Both the position numbers and the translations under genes were made by a program. Of a stretch of 64,000 nucleotides of DNA, positions 13,901-23,800 are shown piece after piece. The DNA is from Zygnema cylindricum (Eukaryota; Streptophyta; Zygnematophyceae; Zygnematales; Zygnemataceae). Position 1 is the stretch's first letter. Every line of letters starts with the position of its first letter. Where the stretch lies: assembly GCA_037447655.1 (NCBI GenBank), contig JBBHKE010002560.1:62001-126000 (forward strand), written 5' to 3'. The notes beneath the pieces were generated by a model. The model was not told the DNA's origin and did not search any database. It saw nothing but the letters and a program-made list of their open reading frames with translations.

Positions 13901-16545
13901 CACACCTTTCCTGGTTCACACACTTGAACACTTACCAATTAAAGTATGAAATGCAAAGGGAAGTCTTTGTGCACACACTTCCTGGTCCAAATCATGTAGC
14001 TTTTCCAACCCTGCCTGTACCACTTGAGCCATGGCTCTAATCTCGTCTGAATCCTTTGTCACAGGCCTGGCTCCTTCCTCCAAAATTTTCCCCAAAACGT
14101 CACTCAATGCTAATTCCGATACTTGTGCCGTGCTCCGAAACAAAGCTTGAAAAGTATCAAAAACATGTCGGGTTAACAACGGCTGATGTAATTGAGTGAG
14201 TTCTGCCAAACGAATCATGACTCGGTTAATCGCTGACGTTGACAAGAGAGGGAGAATCTGTTTTAAGGTTCCAAGCATGTAGAGAGCTGCAACTGCTGCC
14301 TTGGTTCCAGAAGACTGAGAGGGATCCGATGGGCCGGCCATGGATGAGGACGAAGATGGATCCGATCTGTTGCCTTTCTTATTTTTTTTGCTTTGAGGTT
14401 GTTGAGAATCAATGGTTTGCTGGGCCGCCACAGCTGCTGAGAGCAATTGCTCACAAACAGAGACAACAGCGTCACTTGCGAGAGAGTGAGCTTGGCCTCC
14501 CTTTAAATCAGCAAATACTTCAACGAGAGAAGATTGAGCCAGCTTGCGAACCTGAATACAACATCAGAAGTAGAAGAGAGGCACATTATTTTTTTCTCGT
14601 AACATTTCCTTTTGAACCTAAAGATAACATGCGGAGTGAGACAAAGAAACATCAACTTTTTCTAGTAACATTAACTTTTCTGTAGAGATTTCTGTAAACT
14701 TTGTTGGTAACGTTAACTTTCTTTAGTAACATTCACTTTTTTTAGAGAGTTTGCAAACCTGAGAACAACATGAGGAGTGAAAAAAAGAAGCTTGATGCTT
14801 CTTATGATTAAGAAGTACTTGTGCAACAAGCCAAACTATACCTTGAAAAGTTAAAACGTTCTTAGGCTTTTTTAAGATCTGATGACACAATCGAAATACT
14901 TGACTATGGCACAAAATAAAACAAAATAATGGAGCGGAGGTAGACAAAGGGGAAAACAAAAAGGCAGTCAAAGATAATACACTAGAAATGAAGGAGAGGG
15001 GGAGGGGGAGGGAGAGGGAGAGGGAGAGAGAGAGAGAGCGAGAGGGAGAGGGAGAGGGAGAGGGAGAGGAAGAGGGAGAGGGAGAGGGGAGAGGGAGAGG
15101 GAGAGAAGTGGAAAACTAAAGGGTGACAATGTGATATGTTTGCACTCTTCTAAATGCTTATCTCAAATGCATAATATTGTTAGTCTTTCAAAGACACAAA
15201 AAAACTTCAAAAGTATAAATTATAAACCTTCCAGTAAACAATAACTATTACGCTCTGATTACACATTTTGCTTGAATGAAAGAGAAAAAGAAAGGGAGAG
15301 CGAGAGAGTTTCTATGAGTTTCAAAGACTCAAATAAACTTCAAGATTATAAAATTTAACCTTCAACGTCCAGTCAGCGAGAATTCTTTACGCACTCTGTA
15401 AACAATTTCACTTCGGACCGACTTCAATGTACATTGGTTCTAAACCAGTCTCTAACAAACTCTCTATAATTAAATATAAAAAAACCTTAAGAGGCTTTCA
15501 TGCATATCCCAAAGGAGAAAATGCTTTTTTACATCCCCAAAAATTCAACTTTCCTTCGATGATACTAAACCTTTTTTTTCTTCTTTTCTTTTTTTAAATC
15601 TTCTTTAGGACAAGAAGTGATAAATAAACCCTTATTTTCTTTACAAGGATAAACGAATCTCTATTTTCTGTTGTATTTTTTACTTTTGGATGAGAGATGG
15701 TATAAAATCCTAAACTTGCCTTTGGACAAGAGGGAAAAAGCTTTTTTTACACTCTTCTAAAGAGAGATGTTAATCCAAACCCTAATTGATAAACAAACCC
15801 TAATTGTTTTTTTCCTCACTTTCAGACGAGAAACAAATTCACTCTGATTGTTATTTTTTACTAATTTTAAGACGAGAAATAAACAAACCGTATTCTTCTT
15901 TTGTTTTAACTCACTATCGGACGAGAATAAAAAAAACTCTAATTGTAATATTTCATTCACTTTTGGACAAGACATAAACAAACCCTAATTCCTAGAAAAA
16001 CTCTTACTCACTTTTGGACGAGAATCTCTCGCATGTTGGAGCAACACGCCAAACGGTCTCGCTAAAGACAACCAGTTTGTCTTATCTGCTGCCTGTAATA
16101 ACAACTGTAAGCAAATAACCCCTGCCTTGATTCCCTGAACCCCTCCTCCCTCCTCCTCCCCCTCTTTTGACGCTGAACCCTGCTGCTGTTCCAAAAACCC
16201 TGTGACAGCCGCCAAACCGGCGGCGGCTTTTGCTCTCAAAACCCCTTTAGACACGTGCGGAATGACTAGAGATAGCAGAAAAACCATGGCTTGCTTTTGA
16301 GAGAGGTCAGAGGGAGAGAGAGAGGACGTAGCAGGACTTTTAGGGTTAGGGTTCAGAGCAGTGAGAAGGGCAGCATAATAGGCTGTAGGAGAGAGAGATA
16401 AGGATTGAAGAGAGATAATGTCAGCCATGGCTGACTGAACTGCTAGAACACGTTGATGAAAAGGAAGGTTGGTTTTACGATAGCGGTCGAGAGAGAGAGA
16501 GACAATGTCTCCCATGGAGTCCGAAGGGGTGGCGTCGTCCTCCAT
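1901..16545 (-). CDS. RRP12: RRP12-like ribosome biogenesis protein, 19 exons, complete
   Basis: HEAT-repeat nucleolar/nuclear factor of the RRP12 family, needed for maturation and export of pre-ribosomal subunits. Exons in coding order: 16545-16012, 14551-13936, 13423-13166, 11348-11257, 10339-10130, 9582-9391, 9134-8889, 8165-7984, 7543-7450, 7151-7095, 5952-5815, 5414-5346, 5144-5034, 4835-4671, 4510-4403, 4112-4011, 3666-3572, 3342-3199, 2612-1901. They sum to 4,125 nt (1,374 aa plus TAG); all junctions are GT-AG and keep frame. Family landmarks are GLAGTTPHMISAT near residue 936, the SKN..K-VRVILERLVRRCGYE block, EPLDLLDSERTRSVL near 1160 and KLEPHAFWPLDPKMLNRR near 1290. The tail is Lys/Gly-rich and basic, with an 18-residue Gly-rich tract. 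The start is the first ATG of the long exon-1 frame (MEDDATPSDS). The 5' end is 302 bp from a divergent tRNA-Phe. Length fits the family. The exon 2/3 join is the least constrained. Confidence 0.93.
2002..2054 (-). repeat. GGA-type repeat encoding the RRP12 poly-Gly tract
   Basis: A run of CCT/CTC trinucleotides on the plus strand is read on the minus strand as a Gly-rich stretch in the RRP12 C-terminal tail (about residues 1324-1341), between the conserved KMLNRR block and the final Lys/Gly-rich end. It is a coding microsatellite and likely varies in length. Confidence 0.8.
2616..2885. repeat. Minisatellite at the acceptor of RRP12 intron 18
   Basis: About six degenerate ~40-50 bp units, each with ACGAATAAAATGGAGGTAA-like sequence on the plus strand. 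On the gene strand the last unit runs directly into the 3' splice site TTACAG of exon 19. The rest of the intron (2,886-3,198) shows no further structure. Confidence 0.7.
3835..3975. repeat. Minisatellite in RRP12 intron 16
   Basis: About five or six units of roughly 28 bp containing ACACTATCTTTACAAA and variants, inside the intron between exons 4112-4011 and 3666-3572. No coding potential. Confidence 0.65.
4205..4412. repeat. Tandem repeat carrying donor-like sites, RRP12 intron 15
   Basis: About eight ~24-26 bp units fill the intron after exon 4510-4403. On the gene strand each unit carries TGAAGGTA or a close variant followed by A/T-rich sequence. The first unit is the true exon end AATGAAG joined to GTATGA, so the repeat unit spans the exon-intron border and multiplies the 5' splice site. 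Confidence 0.75.
5690..5838. repeat. Duplicated exon end in RRP12 intron 11
   Basis: The last ~24 bases of exon 5952-5815 (coding VIMDLLQ before the GTGAG donor) recur about 120 bp into the intron at about 5,697-5,730 as a degenerate copy that still reads HVIIMDLLQ. The copy lacks a good donor and is probably a relic of a tandem duplication across the 5' splice site. Confidence 0.6.
5960..6240. repeat. Minisatellite before the acceptor of RRP12 exon 11
   Basis: Imperfect units built on TGAAGAAAACATCAAAATAA, about 20-30 bp each, run for ~280 bp up to the 3' splice site of exon 5952-5815. The rest of this intron (6,241-7,094) shows no gene or RNA. Confidence 0.65.
8255..8455. repeat. Trinucleotide microsatellite (ATC/ATT)
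   Basis: A ~200 bp run of TCATTATCATTACCATTATC-type triplets in the RRP12 intron between exons 9134-8889 and 8165-7984. Both strands give long His/Tyr-rich or Ile/Met-rich open frames, which are repeat artefacts. Confidence 0.9.
11720..12062. repeat. Minisatellite with GCGTAGACTCAATTAA units
   Basis: About 17-20 units of roughly 17-20 bp (GCGTAGATTTAATTAA and variants) in RRP12 intron 3. The same array appears in opposite orientation at about 35,900-36,180 in the duplicated RRP12 fragment, so it predates that duplication. Confidence 0.8.
12373..12586. mobile_element. Diverged small inverted-repeat element (MITE family member 1)
   Basis: The right end reads inward as TACACTGTGTATAGTTATTAG and the left end as ACACCCGTGAATAGTTATTGG. 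Both match the termini of the better-preserved element at 57,292-57,587, and the inner GACACTA...GGGTGCCCCT stretch also matches that element. It sits in RRP12 intron 3 and has no coding capacity. Confidence 0.55.
14990..15108. repeat. GGGAGA microsatellite in RRP12 intron 1
   Basis: A ~120 bp polypurine run of GAGAGG/GGGAGA units. In the inverted copy of this gene (34,303-36,430) the sequence jumps from the matching CT run to sequence equivalent to 12,170, so this microsatellite marks a deletion breakpoint there. Confidence 0.85.
15600..16020. repeat. 5' splice site tandem repeat with telo-boxes, RRP12 intron 1
   Basis: On the gene strand the end of exon 1 plus donor (TTCTCGTCCAAAA then GTGAGT) recurs about seven more times at 50-90 bp spacing across the first ~400 bases of the intron. 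Examples lie near 15,960, 15,920, 15,870, 15,825, 15,725, 15,690 and 15,620. Several copies keep a donor-like GTGAGT, GTGAAT, GTGAGG or GCAAGT. Three exact AAACCCTAA boxes lie at 15,777-15,785, 15,795-15,803 and 15,980-15,988. Confidence 0.75.
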
Positions 16546-16847
16546 TAGAAATTAAGAGGAAATTCAAAGGGAAAAATTACTGTAGTCTGCCAGAGGTAGG
16601 AGAATGCGGAGGGAGGACAAGGGGAGAGAAAGGGACAGATTAGGGTAGAAGGCGGAGTAAAAAAATTGAAAAGAAAGACTGCCGAGCAAATGGACAAAAG
16701 GTTCGAGATAAACTCGGAATTAAGAAAAATAAATTCGTTCTGAAGTACGTTTTGGAGTTAAGGCGACTAATTCACAATTAAAATATATATGTGGGTTAAA
16801 TATTTATAAAAATATTTAAATTATTAAATGGAAAATTGGTATCGAAA
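16546..16847. promoter_or_regulatory. Divergent intergenic region, RRP12 / tRNA-Phe
   Basis: 302 bp separate the RRP12 start codon from the tRNA-Phe gene transcribed the other way. It must hold the RRP12 promoter and 5' UTR. No convincing TATA box is visible. The half next to the tRNA is AT-rich; the half next to RRP12 is purine-rich on the plus strand. Confidence 0.4.
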
Positions 16848-16852
16848 GCGGG

Positions 16853-16895
<43 letters not shown>

Positions 16896-16920
16896 GGGTG
16901 TTCGATCCACTCTCACCGCA
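16848..16920 (+). tRNA. trnF-GAA: tRNA-Phe (GAA)
   Basis: A 73 nt cloverleaf: acceptor GCGGGGA/TCACCGC with discriminator A, D arm GCTC..GAGC, anticodon stem TCAGA/TCTGA, loop CTGAAGA with anticodon GAA, and T arm GGGTG-TTCGATC-CACTC. The internal A box (TAGCTCAGTTGGGAG) and B box (GTTCGATCC) are intact. There is no intron and no encoded CCA. A TTTTT Pol III terminator follows directly. The G5/A68 acceptor mismatch is as I recall it in land-plant tRNA-Phe. Two identical copies lie at 32,224-32,296 and 44,178-44,250. Confidence 0.97.
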
Positions 16921-16984
16921 TTTTTGTTTGCTATTTTGTTGGGCACTGCCCATACGTCGAGTTTATTGCTTCGTTATATTCTTT

Positions 16985-17500
16985 TCTCCAAACATAACAA
17001 CGCGATTAAAACACGTAGACCATTGCGCGTTCTTAAATGCTCTACGTTTATTCTTTTCCCAATCATAAAAACGCGATTTATAGTAGACCTACTTTATCAA
17101 GTTAAACATACCATTTTTCCTATTAGAGGAGCAGGAGAGTTCCTTTCAATCCAAAGCCAACATGCTTCCTTCGCCAATAGGAAAAAAATTCCAAAACATA
17201 AAAACGCGATTATAGCCTACTCTAGCAAGTTAAAACATCCCGTTTTGTTTTAGAGGAGCAAAAGGGTTCCTTTTAATCTAAAGCTAACATGATTCATTCA
17301 CAAATTGGTAAATCTTTCTAGTAAGAATCCAAAATATTTTGTTATTTGAAATTGTATTTCAAAACGTAAAAAATTTAGTGTTTAATCCACTCTCACATCA
17401 TTTTGATTTTTTAATTAAACAATGGCAATTTTCCTTCGAAGCAGGAAAGGTAGCTTTAATCGAAATGAAGAGGTGATTCTTTCACAATTGGAAAGATTTT
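16985..17500. repeat. ~115-120 bp tandem repeats and tRNA 3' relic
   Basis: Units starting with CATAAAAACGCGATT and containing GAGGAGCA..GTTCCTTT..CTAACATG repeat at about 17,065, 17,197 and, more degenerate, 17,420. At 17,380-17,405 the sequence GTGTTTAATCCACTCTCACATCA copies the tRNA-Phe T-arm and 3' end, so the tRNA end seems to have been part of a duplicated block. Confidence 0.6.
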
Positions 17501-18680
17501 TCCTTCAAAATCGAAAATAATTTCCCTGTCGAAATAAATATTCAAAAAATGTTTTTTTTCTCGCATCCAAACCCAGAGGGATTCTTCTTTCGAAATTGTA
17601 AGCTCGCTATTATCCACACCGCGGTTTTGTGAATGACTTTATTTTGATGTCGGTCGAGATGTTTGGTTGTTTGGGAGTTGCTTCGGATTAGTTCCTCAAT
17701 ACTTTTAGTCATCCTTCTTTTCATCATAGGGGCATTGGGAGCCCTCTTGCTTTCGTCCTTAAATTTTTTGATCGTGAACGCTTATCTATGGATTTACAAC
17801 CTTCTCCGCTTTTATCTTTCTTCGAATTGCTATTGTTATTATGGGCCATTCGACTCCTTACAAAACTCGTTTGGGGTACATATCCGACCTTAAGTGTTTT
17901 AAGGTGTCACTTTTAGTAGTTTTGACTATGTTGACGTTTGGTATTTATGTTATGGGTTCGTTACTTAGTTGTTGTTATTTATAATTATTTTGTTAACCTA
18001 CCCTTGTGTGCCGGTTGTTTGTTTGTTTTTATTTGTTCGTTTAGGTTTGCTTTCACAACTGTTCAAGTTTTCAATCTTATTTTCGTGTTTTGGTTTTTGT
18101 TCCCTTATAATTAGATGGTTTACTATCGTGATTTCCCATTAAGTAATACCAACTATTTTAGATACAATGACCTTCAACATAACTTCTAGCATTTGTTTGG
18201 ACTAATAGGGATGGGAATTGTAACTTTAACATTGAGATAATTGAAAAAATAATTTAAACTGTGTAAAGAACAACAAAGTCTAAATCATATATATCTCCAT
18301 ATAATTTATGATTAATAAAAATTAACGATTGATTTGGTCAACTATGATATTGTCAAATTGTAAAAAGAATTGTGGTCGCAAGTATTAGTAGTGAAACGAG
18401 AATATACAACAAACTTAAATAGCGAACACTAACTTTGTATAGACAATCAGATTGGTTAATGTTGTAACCATGTCGAAGAAGAAGATCAATGGCAATGGCA
18501 AACTTTAACATTGTACATAGCACAACTATATATCTTGAAAAGTAACATGGGTGCATAGCTTTGTTCCACACAAAGTAATTTCTTTTTGCCCTAATTAGTG
18601 TATTGTACAGTGGCATTCTTTGTTAATCAATAAGAGTGAGGTTCCATTAGGGAAAAAATGTCGGTGTTTACTGAAAGCCG
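17501..18680. other. AT-rich spacer, no gene seen
   Basis: About 1.2 kb of AT-rich DNA. Open frames are short, without start context, family similarity or splice signals that extend them. Confidence 0.5.
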
Positions 18681-18740
18681 TATTGTTTCGTACAGTGTCG
18701 TACTGTTTCGTACAGTGTCGTACTGTTTCGTACAGTGCCG
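18681..18740. repeat. Three 20-bp repeats rich in CGTAC
   Basis: Three head-to-tail copies of TACTGTTTCGTACAGTGTCG, with one or two substitutions, followed by a run of A. GTAC-rich sequence of this kind recurs at about 32,750-32,850, 44,400-44,520, 54,000-54,130 and 57,040-57,200. Confidence 0.85.
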
Positions 18741-20700
18741 TACCAAAAAAAAAAAATTGTGAGAAAAAACAAGGCTACTGCATGAAGAATTTCATTCTCC
18801 ACGTTTATGGGCGTAAACATGGACCGTCGGATGCATAATCGGATACACTATCGTCTAACACTTTCAGGTCGCAATAAATGACCCGGGGTAAGTCAACTCT
18901 CAACGCTTGAACGAATAGCACCGTGCCTCGTGGAAAAGTGCACAAATATCCACGACGACCGCGCGACCAAGTGGGTACACGTCGCATATCACATGTGCCT
19001 TCTGGTAGGGAGGATGCGATGCCACCGGAAGCCGTAAGAATATATTTGACGGAGGATATTGTTTCACACGTCTGATGCCATTCACGAACCTTTTTGACAT
19101 TTTCGTACGCTTTTACACATGTTAAGTTTCGTCCGCCCGTACAGATTTTATTCAATACATCGTATGAGTCACTGTTTACCTTCGCTGGTACAAACATGTG
19201 GTCACAATTTGCTTTCAGAGATTATGTGAAGATTACCCGAATCGTATTCTTCTATTACGTGGCCAAATCAAAGTGTGCCACGCAAAAAAAATGTCGGTTT
19301 CTGACCCGACACAATGGAACGGTTGCTTCAGTAAACGAATTTTTGATGTTTACAAAGACCTTTCAATGGAACAACGCTCTTAGTAATTGCTAAATAAATA
19401 ATAATGGAGTAACAAGCCTTATTGATACACGTGACGGTAAACCATTTTAGTTCATGGAGGCGAAAAAAATTGAAAAGTCCAGACGAAACAACTTACAAAA
19501 AAAATCAGTTTCAATTTGGGATGCCAAGCACACTGATTGCGGTCAATCGAATGTGTCACACCTCACGTGCATGCTCATTACGGACATTTTAAGATATGGT
19601 ATCTTCACGCGTGTCAGATTCATTGCAAATTCGTCAAGTATGATCAATAGAAAATTACTTTAAGTACAACAATGTGCAAGAATGTAGAAATAAAAAAACG
19701 CAAGCGACGTGGAACATTCCTGGGAATGACCGTACACAAGGTCGCGCTTTGCGATATCATGTATCGCAAAGATGAGAGGTAACATATCGCCACGATATCT
19801 AGTATGCTGATTACTCGGAGGCCCCTAAAAGCTACATATTGGTTATCCCCCGAGGCTGAGGTCGCAAAAGTCAAAATGTTAGATAACCGAAACCGAGCGT
19901 TTTTTTTTTTTCAAAATTTGAGTACCCGACGCCGACCGGGTTATGTCACGCTCCTAAATTGTTAATTATCCGAAACTCGATTTTTGGTGACTAACCGTAA
20001 ATGCTCGTACCCGAATAAGAACAAAATTAGTGGTACATCCCTTGTAGACCTTCCATGATAATAAGAGTACAAAGTACAATAATGTTGGATTGTATCGACA
20101 GTACAAAAATTTCATTTTTGTTCGTTTTTTGCTTACCCGACCGTAACCGTTTTTTTTTTTTCTGTGAATCAACCGCCCGAATCCGTCCGGCCCCCCAAAT
20201 ATGGCAACCGAATCCGTTCTGGATCCGACGCGGGCGGTCGGTTAACGGTCGGTCACGGTTTCGGTTGACCGTTTGCGACCTCTGCCCGAGGGCAGAGGTC
20301 ACAATCGGGTACCCTAATCCGTACCCGATCCGACACTTTCCGTACCCTGCCGGCCGCGTCGAATCGGGAACGGATTCGGGTGCCAATTTTTTCGGACCGG
20401 CCGAGCGATTAACAAGTTTCGAAAGTCTATAACGGGCATGAAGTTCAAAACTTCAAACTCCAGTTTTGCGCGTCACTGTTACTCTCATTTTCTACGAACA
20501 GCGCTCATCTTGCTTAGCTTTCCTGTTTCTTGTTCGATTATTTTTTTCTGTTTGATGGATTCTTTCTTTGAGTGATGGATATTCTTCTGCTATCTCCTTC
20601 ACTGGAAGCACATCACTCGAAATAGTATCGTAAATATTACTGTTCCAGGATGTATCTCTACTCTATATAGCAATTAAGCATTATTTTTTCAGCATACAGT
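18741..20700. other. GC-richer spacer with possible old mobile DNA
   Basis: This stretch is visibly richer in CG than its flanks, with CCGAATCC/GGTCGGTTAACGG-type sequence concentrated at 20,130-20,410. A minus-strand frame at 19,197-18,805 (130 codons) and overlapping frames on both strands exist, but I recognise no family. A perfect inverted repeat (11-base arms GACCTCTGCCC, 2-base loop) lies at 20,277-20,300. Composition suggests a decayed transposon or foreign insert; this is inference. Confidence 0.35.
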
Positions 20701-20868
20701 CATTATTTTGTGATCAATATAGTGAAAACAATTTGCTTATTTTTCTACGTTTATTCTCGCGAGAAACACGATGGTCTCTTGCAGCTTACTGCTAAAATTT
20801 GTCATTTTGTTAATCAACTTACCACACAGCATGTGAAAGGGAATATCCTTTTGGATGTTGCTGATGCC

Positions 20869-23800
20869 ATGGCTGCTAACAGCGACTGTCAGTCTGTTAA
20901 AGTTGCTGTAAACATTCGACCGCCAATCGACAAAGAGATTTCTTGTCAAGAATGTGTTACAATTGTTCCAGGAGAGTCACAGGTAGGTTCTTGTTAAGAC
21001 AGGTTCTTGTTAAGACAGTCGTTAAAATGTCCGCAGTAATAATTTTTGTTGCATTTTATTTCATATCTTTATTTCTGCCGCTCTGATTTTCATTTATTGT
21101 AGGTTGCTCGGATGACAATGCTTTCCATGTAAATTTGGAATTATAAAATTGTGCTGCTCAAGTTGCTGATTAATTTTATATCCTTTGATGTTACATCTGT
21201 ATCGTGCCATGAAGCTAAGGATGAGGAAACTTACAATAACACTGCTAATATTGCTATTCAAAGTTTTTTATCACTATCTAGTGTCCTTGTCTCATGCAAA
21301 TAGACAGTGGACTGAACAATTTGCTTCGGATTTCTATATTTATATTTTCATGTATTTTATCGTTTTGGTTTTGTGTTGCTGTTCACAATTCACAATTTGT
21401 CATATGGAAAGTGACAGGCACTGGTTACATTTTGTTGCTGTGTTGTATGTTCTGGTTGGGGAGCTGTTGGAGAACAAAATAAGAGTAGTATTAATGTTTC
21501 TTGCTATATTATAAATTATGAGGAGCAGTTGGAGGATAAAATAAGCGGAGCCACTATTTTAAGCGATTATAGCAGCTGGATAAGAAAATTGATCTATTAT
21601 TCAGTTGACATTGTTTGTGGTTATTTTGGCTCAAGTTATTTTCCTTAAGAATTTGCTTCAATTGGATGATTTTTTTTCTATGTTTGATAACGACTTGTAC
21701 AACACATTTGGAGAAGTCTAGTTTTGCGTTATCATTGTCAAAATTGTCTGAACTCCTATAATTTGTTGAAGAACTGATGAACCATATGAACATCAATGTT
21801 CTTCGTTGTTGTTGGTCGGTGTTCGTTGAATTGAATGTCAGTGCTTTTCATATTTTTTATATTTCACACAGTGATTCTGCTATATCTATTTAAAGAATTC
21901 TTAACATGTTCAAAGAAATTTAAAGCGTGTGTGCAGGTTATAGTGTATCCAAACACACCATACACATTTGATCATGTATATGGGAACACTGGAACACCAA
22001 TAGCACACCTGTTTGATGAGTGTGTTTTGCCTTTGGTGGAAGGCTTGTTCGAGGGCTATAATGCAACAGTATTAGCGTAAGTAATTTTCATTTTTTTTCT
22101 AATATTTGATTTCAGTTAATGAAGTATCATAGCTTGGGAGGAAATATCATCAATTTGCCGAAAATTATGTGTAGTCTAGAATACCTGATGCTCCCCTAGC
22201 ACTAAGACATGGCAAAATGGCAGCTGCATACTTCAACGTTTCATTCTTTTGCAGGTATGGGCAAACTGGATCTGGCAAAACTTGGACGATGGGAACTTCT
22301 TTTGAAAACAAAGAAGGTGTGATCCCCAAATCGATGAAAACCATCTTTGCAAAGATCGAAGATATGAAGAATACATGGGATTTTAAGATTCGTGTTTCAT
22401 TTATTGAGGTGAGCCTCCATGACAAACATTCGATGAGAACGTTGCACCTTACAGTATGCCAAATCTTCGATAAAGATTAAATAAAGATTAAATAAGTTTC
22501 TGTTGAATTGTTTTGTATGGCTTCTAGATTCACAAGAAAAACATCAGGGATCTTTCGCGTTCAACACCTATTGGCGCGGGTAATTCAAACCATCCAAAAC
22601 CTCCAATAACCATCAGAGAGACGCAACTTGGAGGGGTGACACTGGTCGGAGTGACGGAGACAAGTGTGTCCTCCCTTAAGGAGATGGCAAAAGTTTTTGA
22701 TGAAGGATCTTTCCGCAGGGCAACCGGACCTACGTTAATGAATTCCAAATCAAGGTGAGTTTTGACGTAATCATTTTTAATTCTACATCAGCTGTGTACG
22801 ATTTTTGACTTCTCAATTTCCTGGTTTTAGTAGAGAATCACCGCAAATCAACAACACACCTTTGACAGAATTCATCTCTTTACAGGATTATAAAAATATA
22901 AAGAAAGAAAACATGCGTAAATTTTTTAAATAAGTGCATTTTTGTTTGGTTTGCTTTCATTTTTGTTATGAATAACATTACAATTTTAAGCCTAGACTAT
23001 GTCCAGTTGGCTACATTGAAACGGGTTATGTTTATGACTAACTGAGTGTTCTTTGACCTGCTTTTGCATCATAACTTTTTCACCTTAAGAGACATACTGT
23101 GATTAAGAATTATCGAGGGCAGTTCTTCCAGCAGGACTTGGTAACTTATTCTTTGGCCAAAAATGTGAATGTAAATCATTTTATGAGCGAAGGCCAAGTT
23201 CAACATTCTGTTTCCATATCTTGTTTGGGCACAAATTTGTCCTTTCCAAAAGTTTGGGACATAGTCCATTTGCATTGTTGCCTTTGTACACACCTACTTG
23301 GTATTGTTTACCAATTCTACGCACAGAAAAGAGGATCGTTTGATGAGACCTTAAAAGTGTATCGTTAATTTTGCAGTCGTAGTCATGCAATCTTTACAAT
23401 AATAATGGAGAAAAGGAGGCGGCGATTGGATGCGGCGGTTAATGATACGTTAGGAACAACGGATATTGAGGACTGTATTTGTGCAAAACTTCACCTTGTG
23501 GATCTTGGCGGTTCAGAGAGAATTAAGAAAACGAAAGCAGATGGACAACAACGTCAAGAAGGTATGTTTCTAATGCTATGTTGAGTTGTTCGGTCATACA
23601 CACTATAGTTAAAGTGAGTGTCCGTTTTTTTGTCGACTGTCCGATGAAAGAATGCCTCAACTTGCCTCAACTTTCCTTCTTTTTCTAGTTTATATGTTTT
23701 CTACTATGATTTGCAGGCATAAACATTAATCGTGGTCTCTTGGCACTTGGCAATGTAATCAATGCTCTAAGCGATGAGAAACGGAAGGAAGGTGGACATG

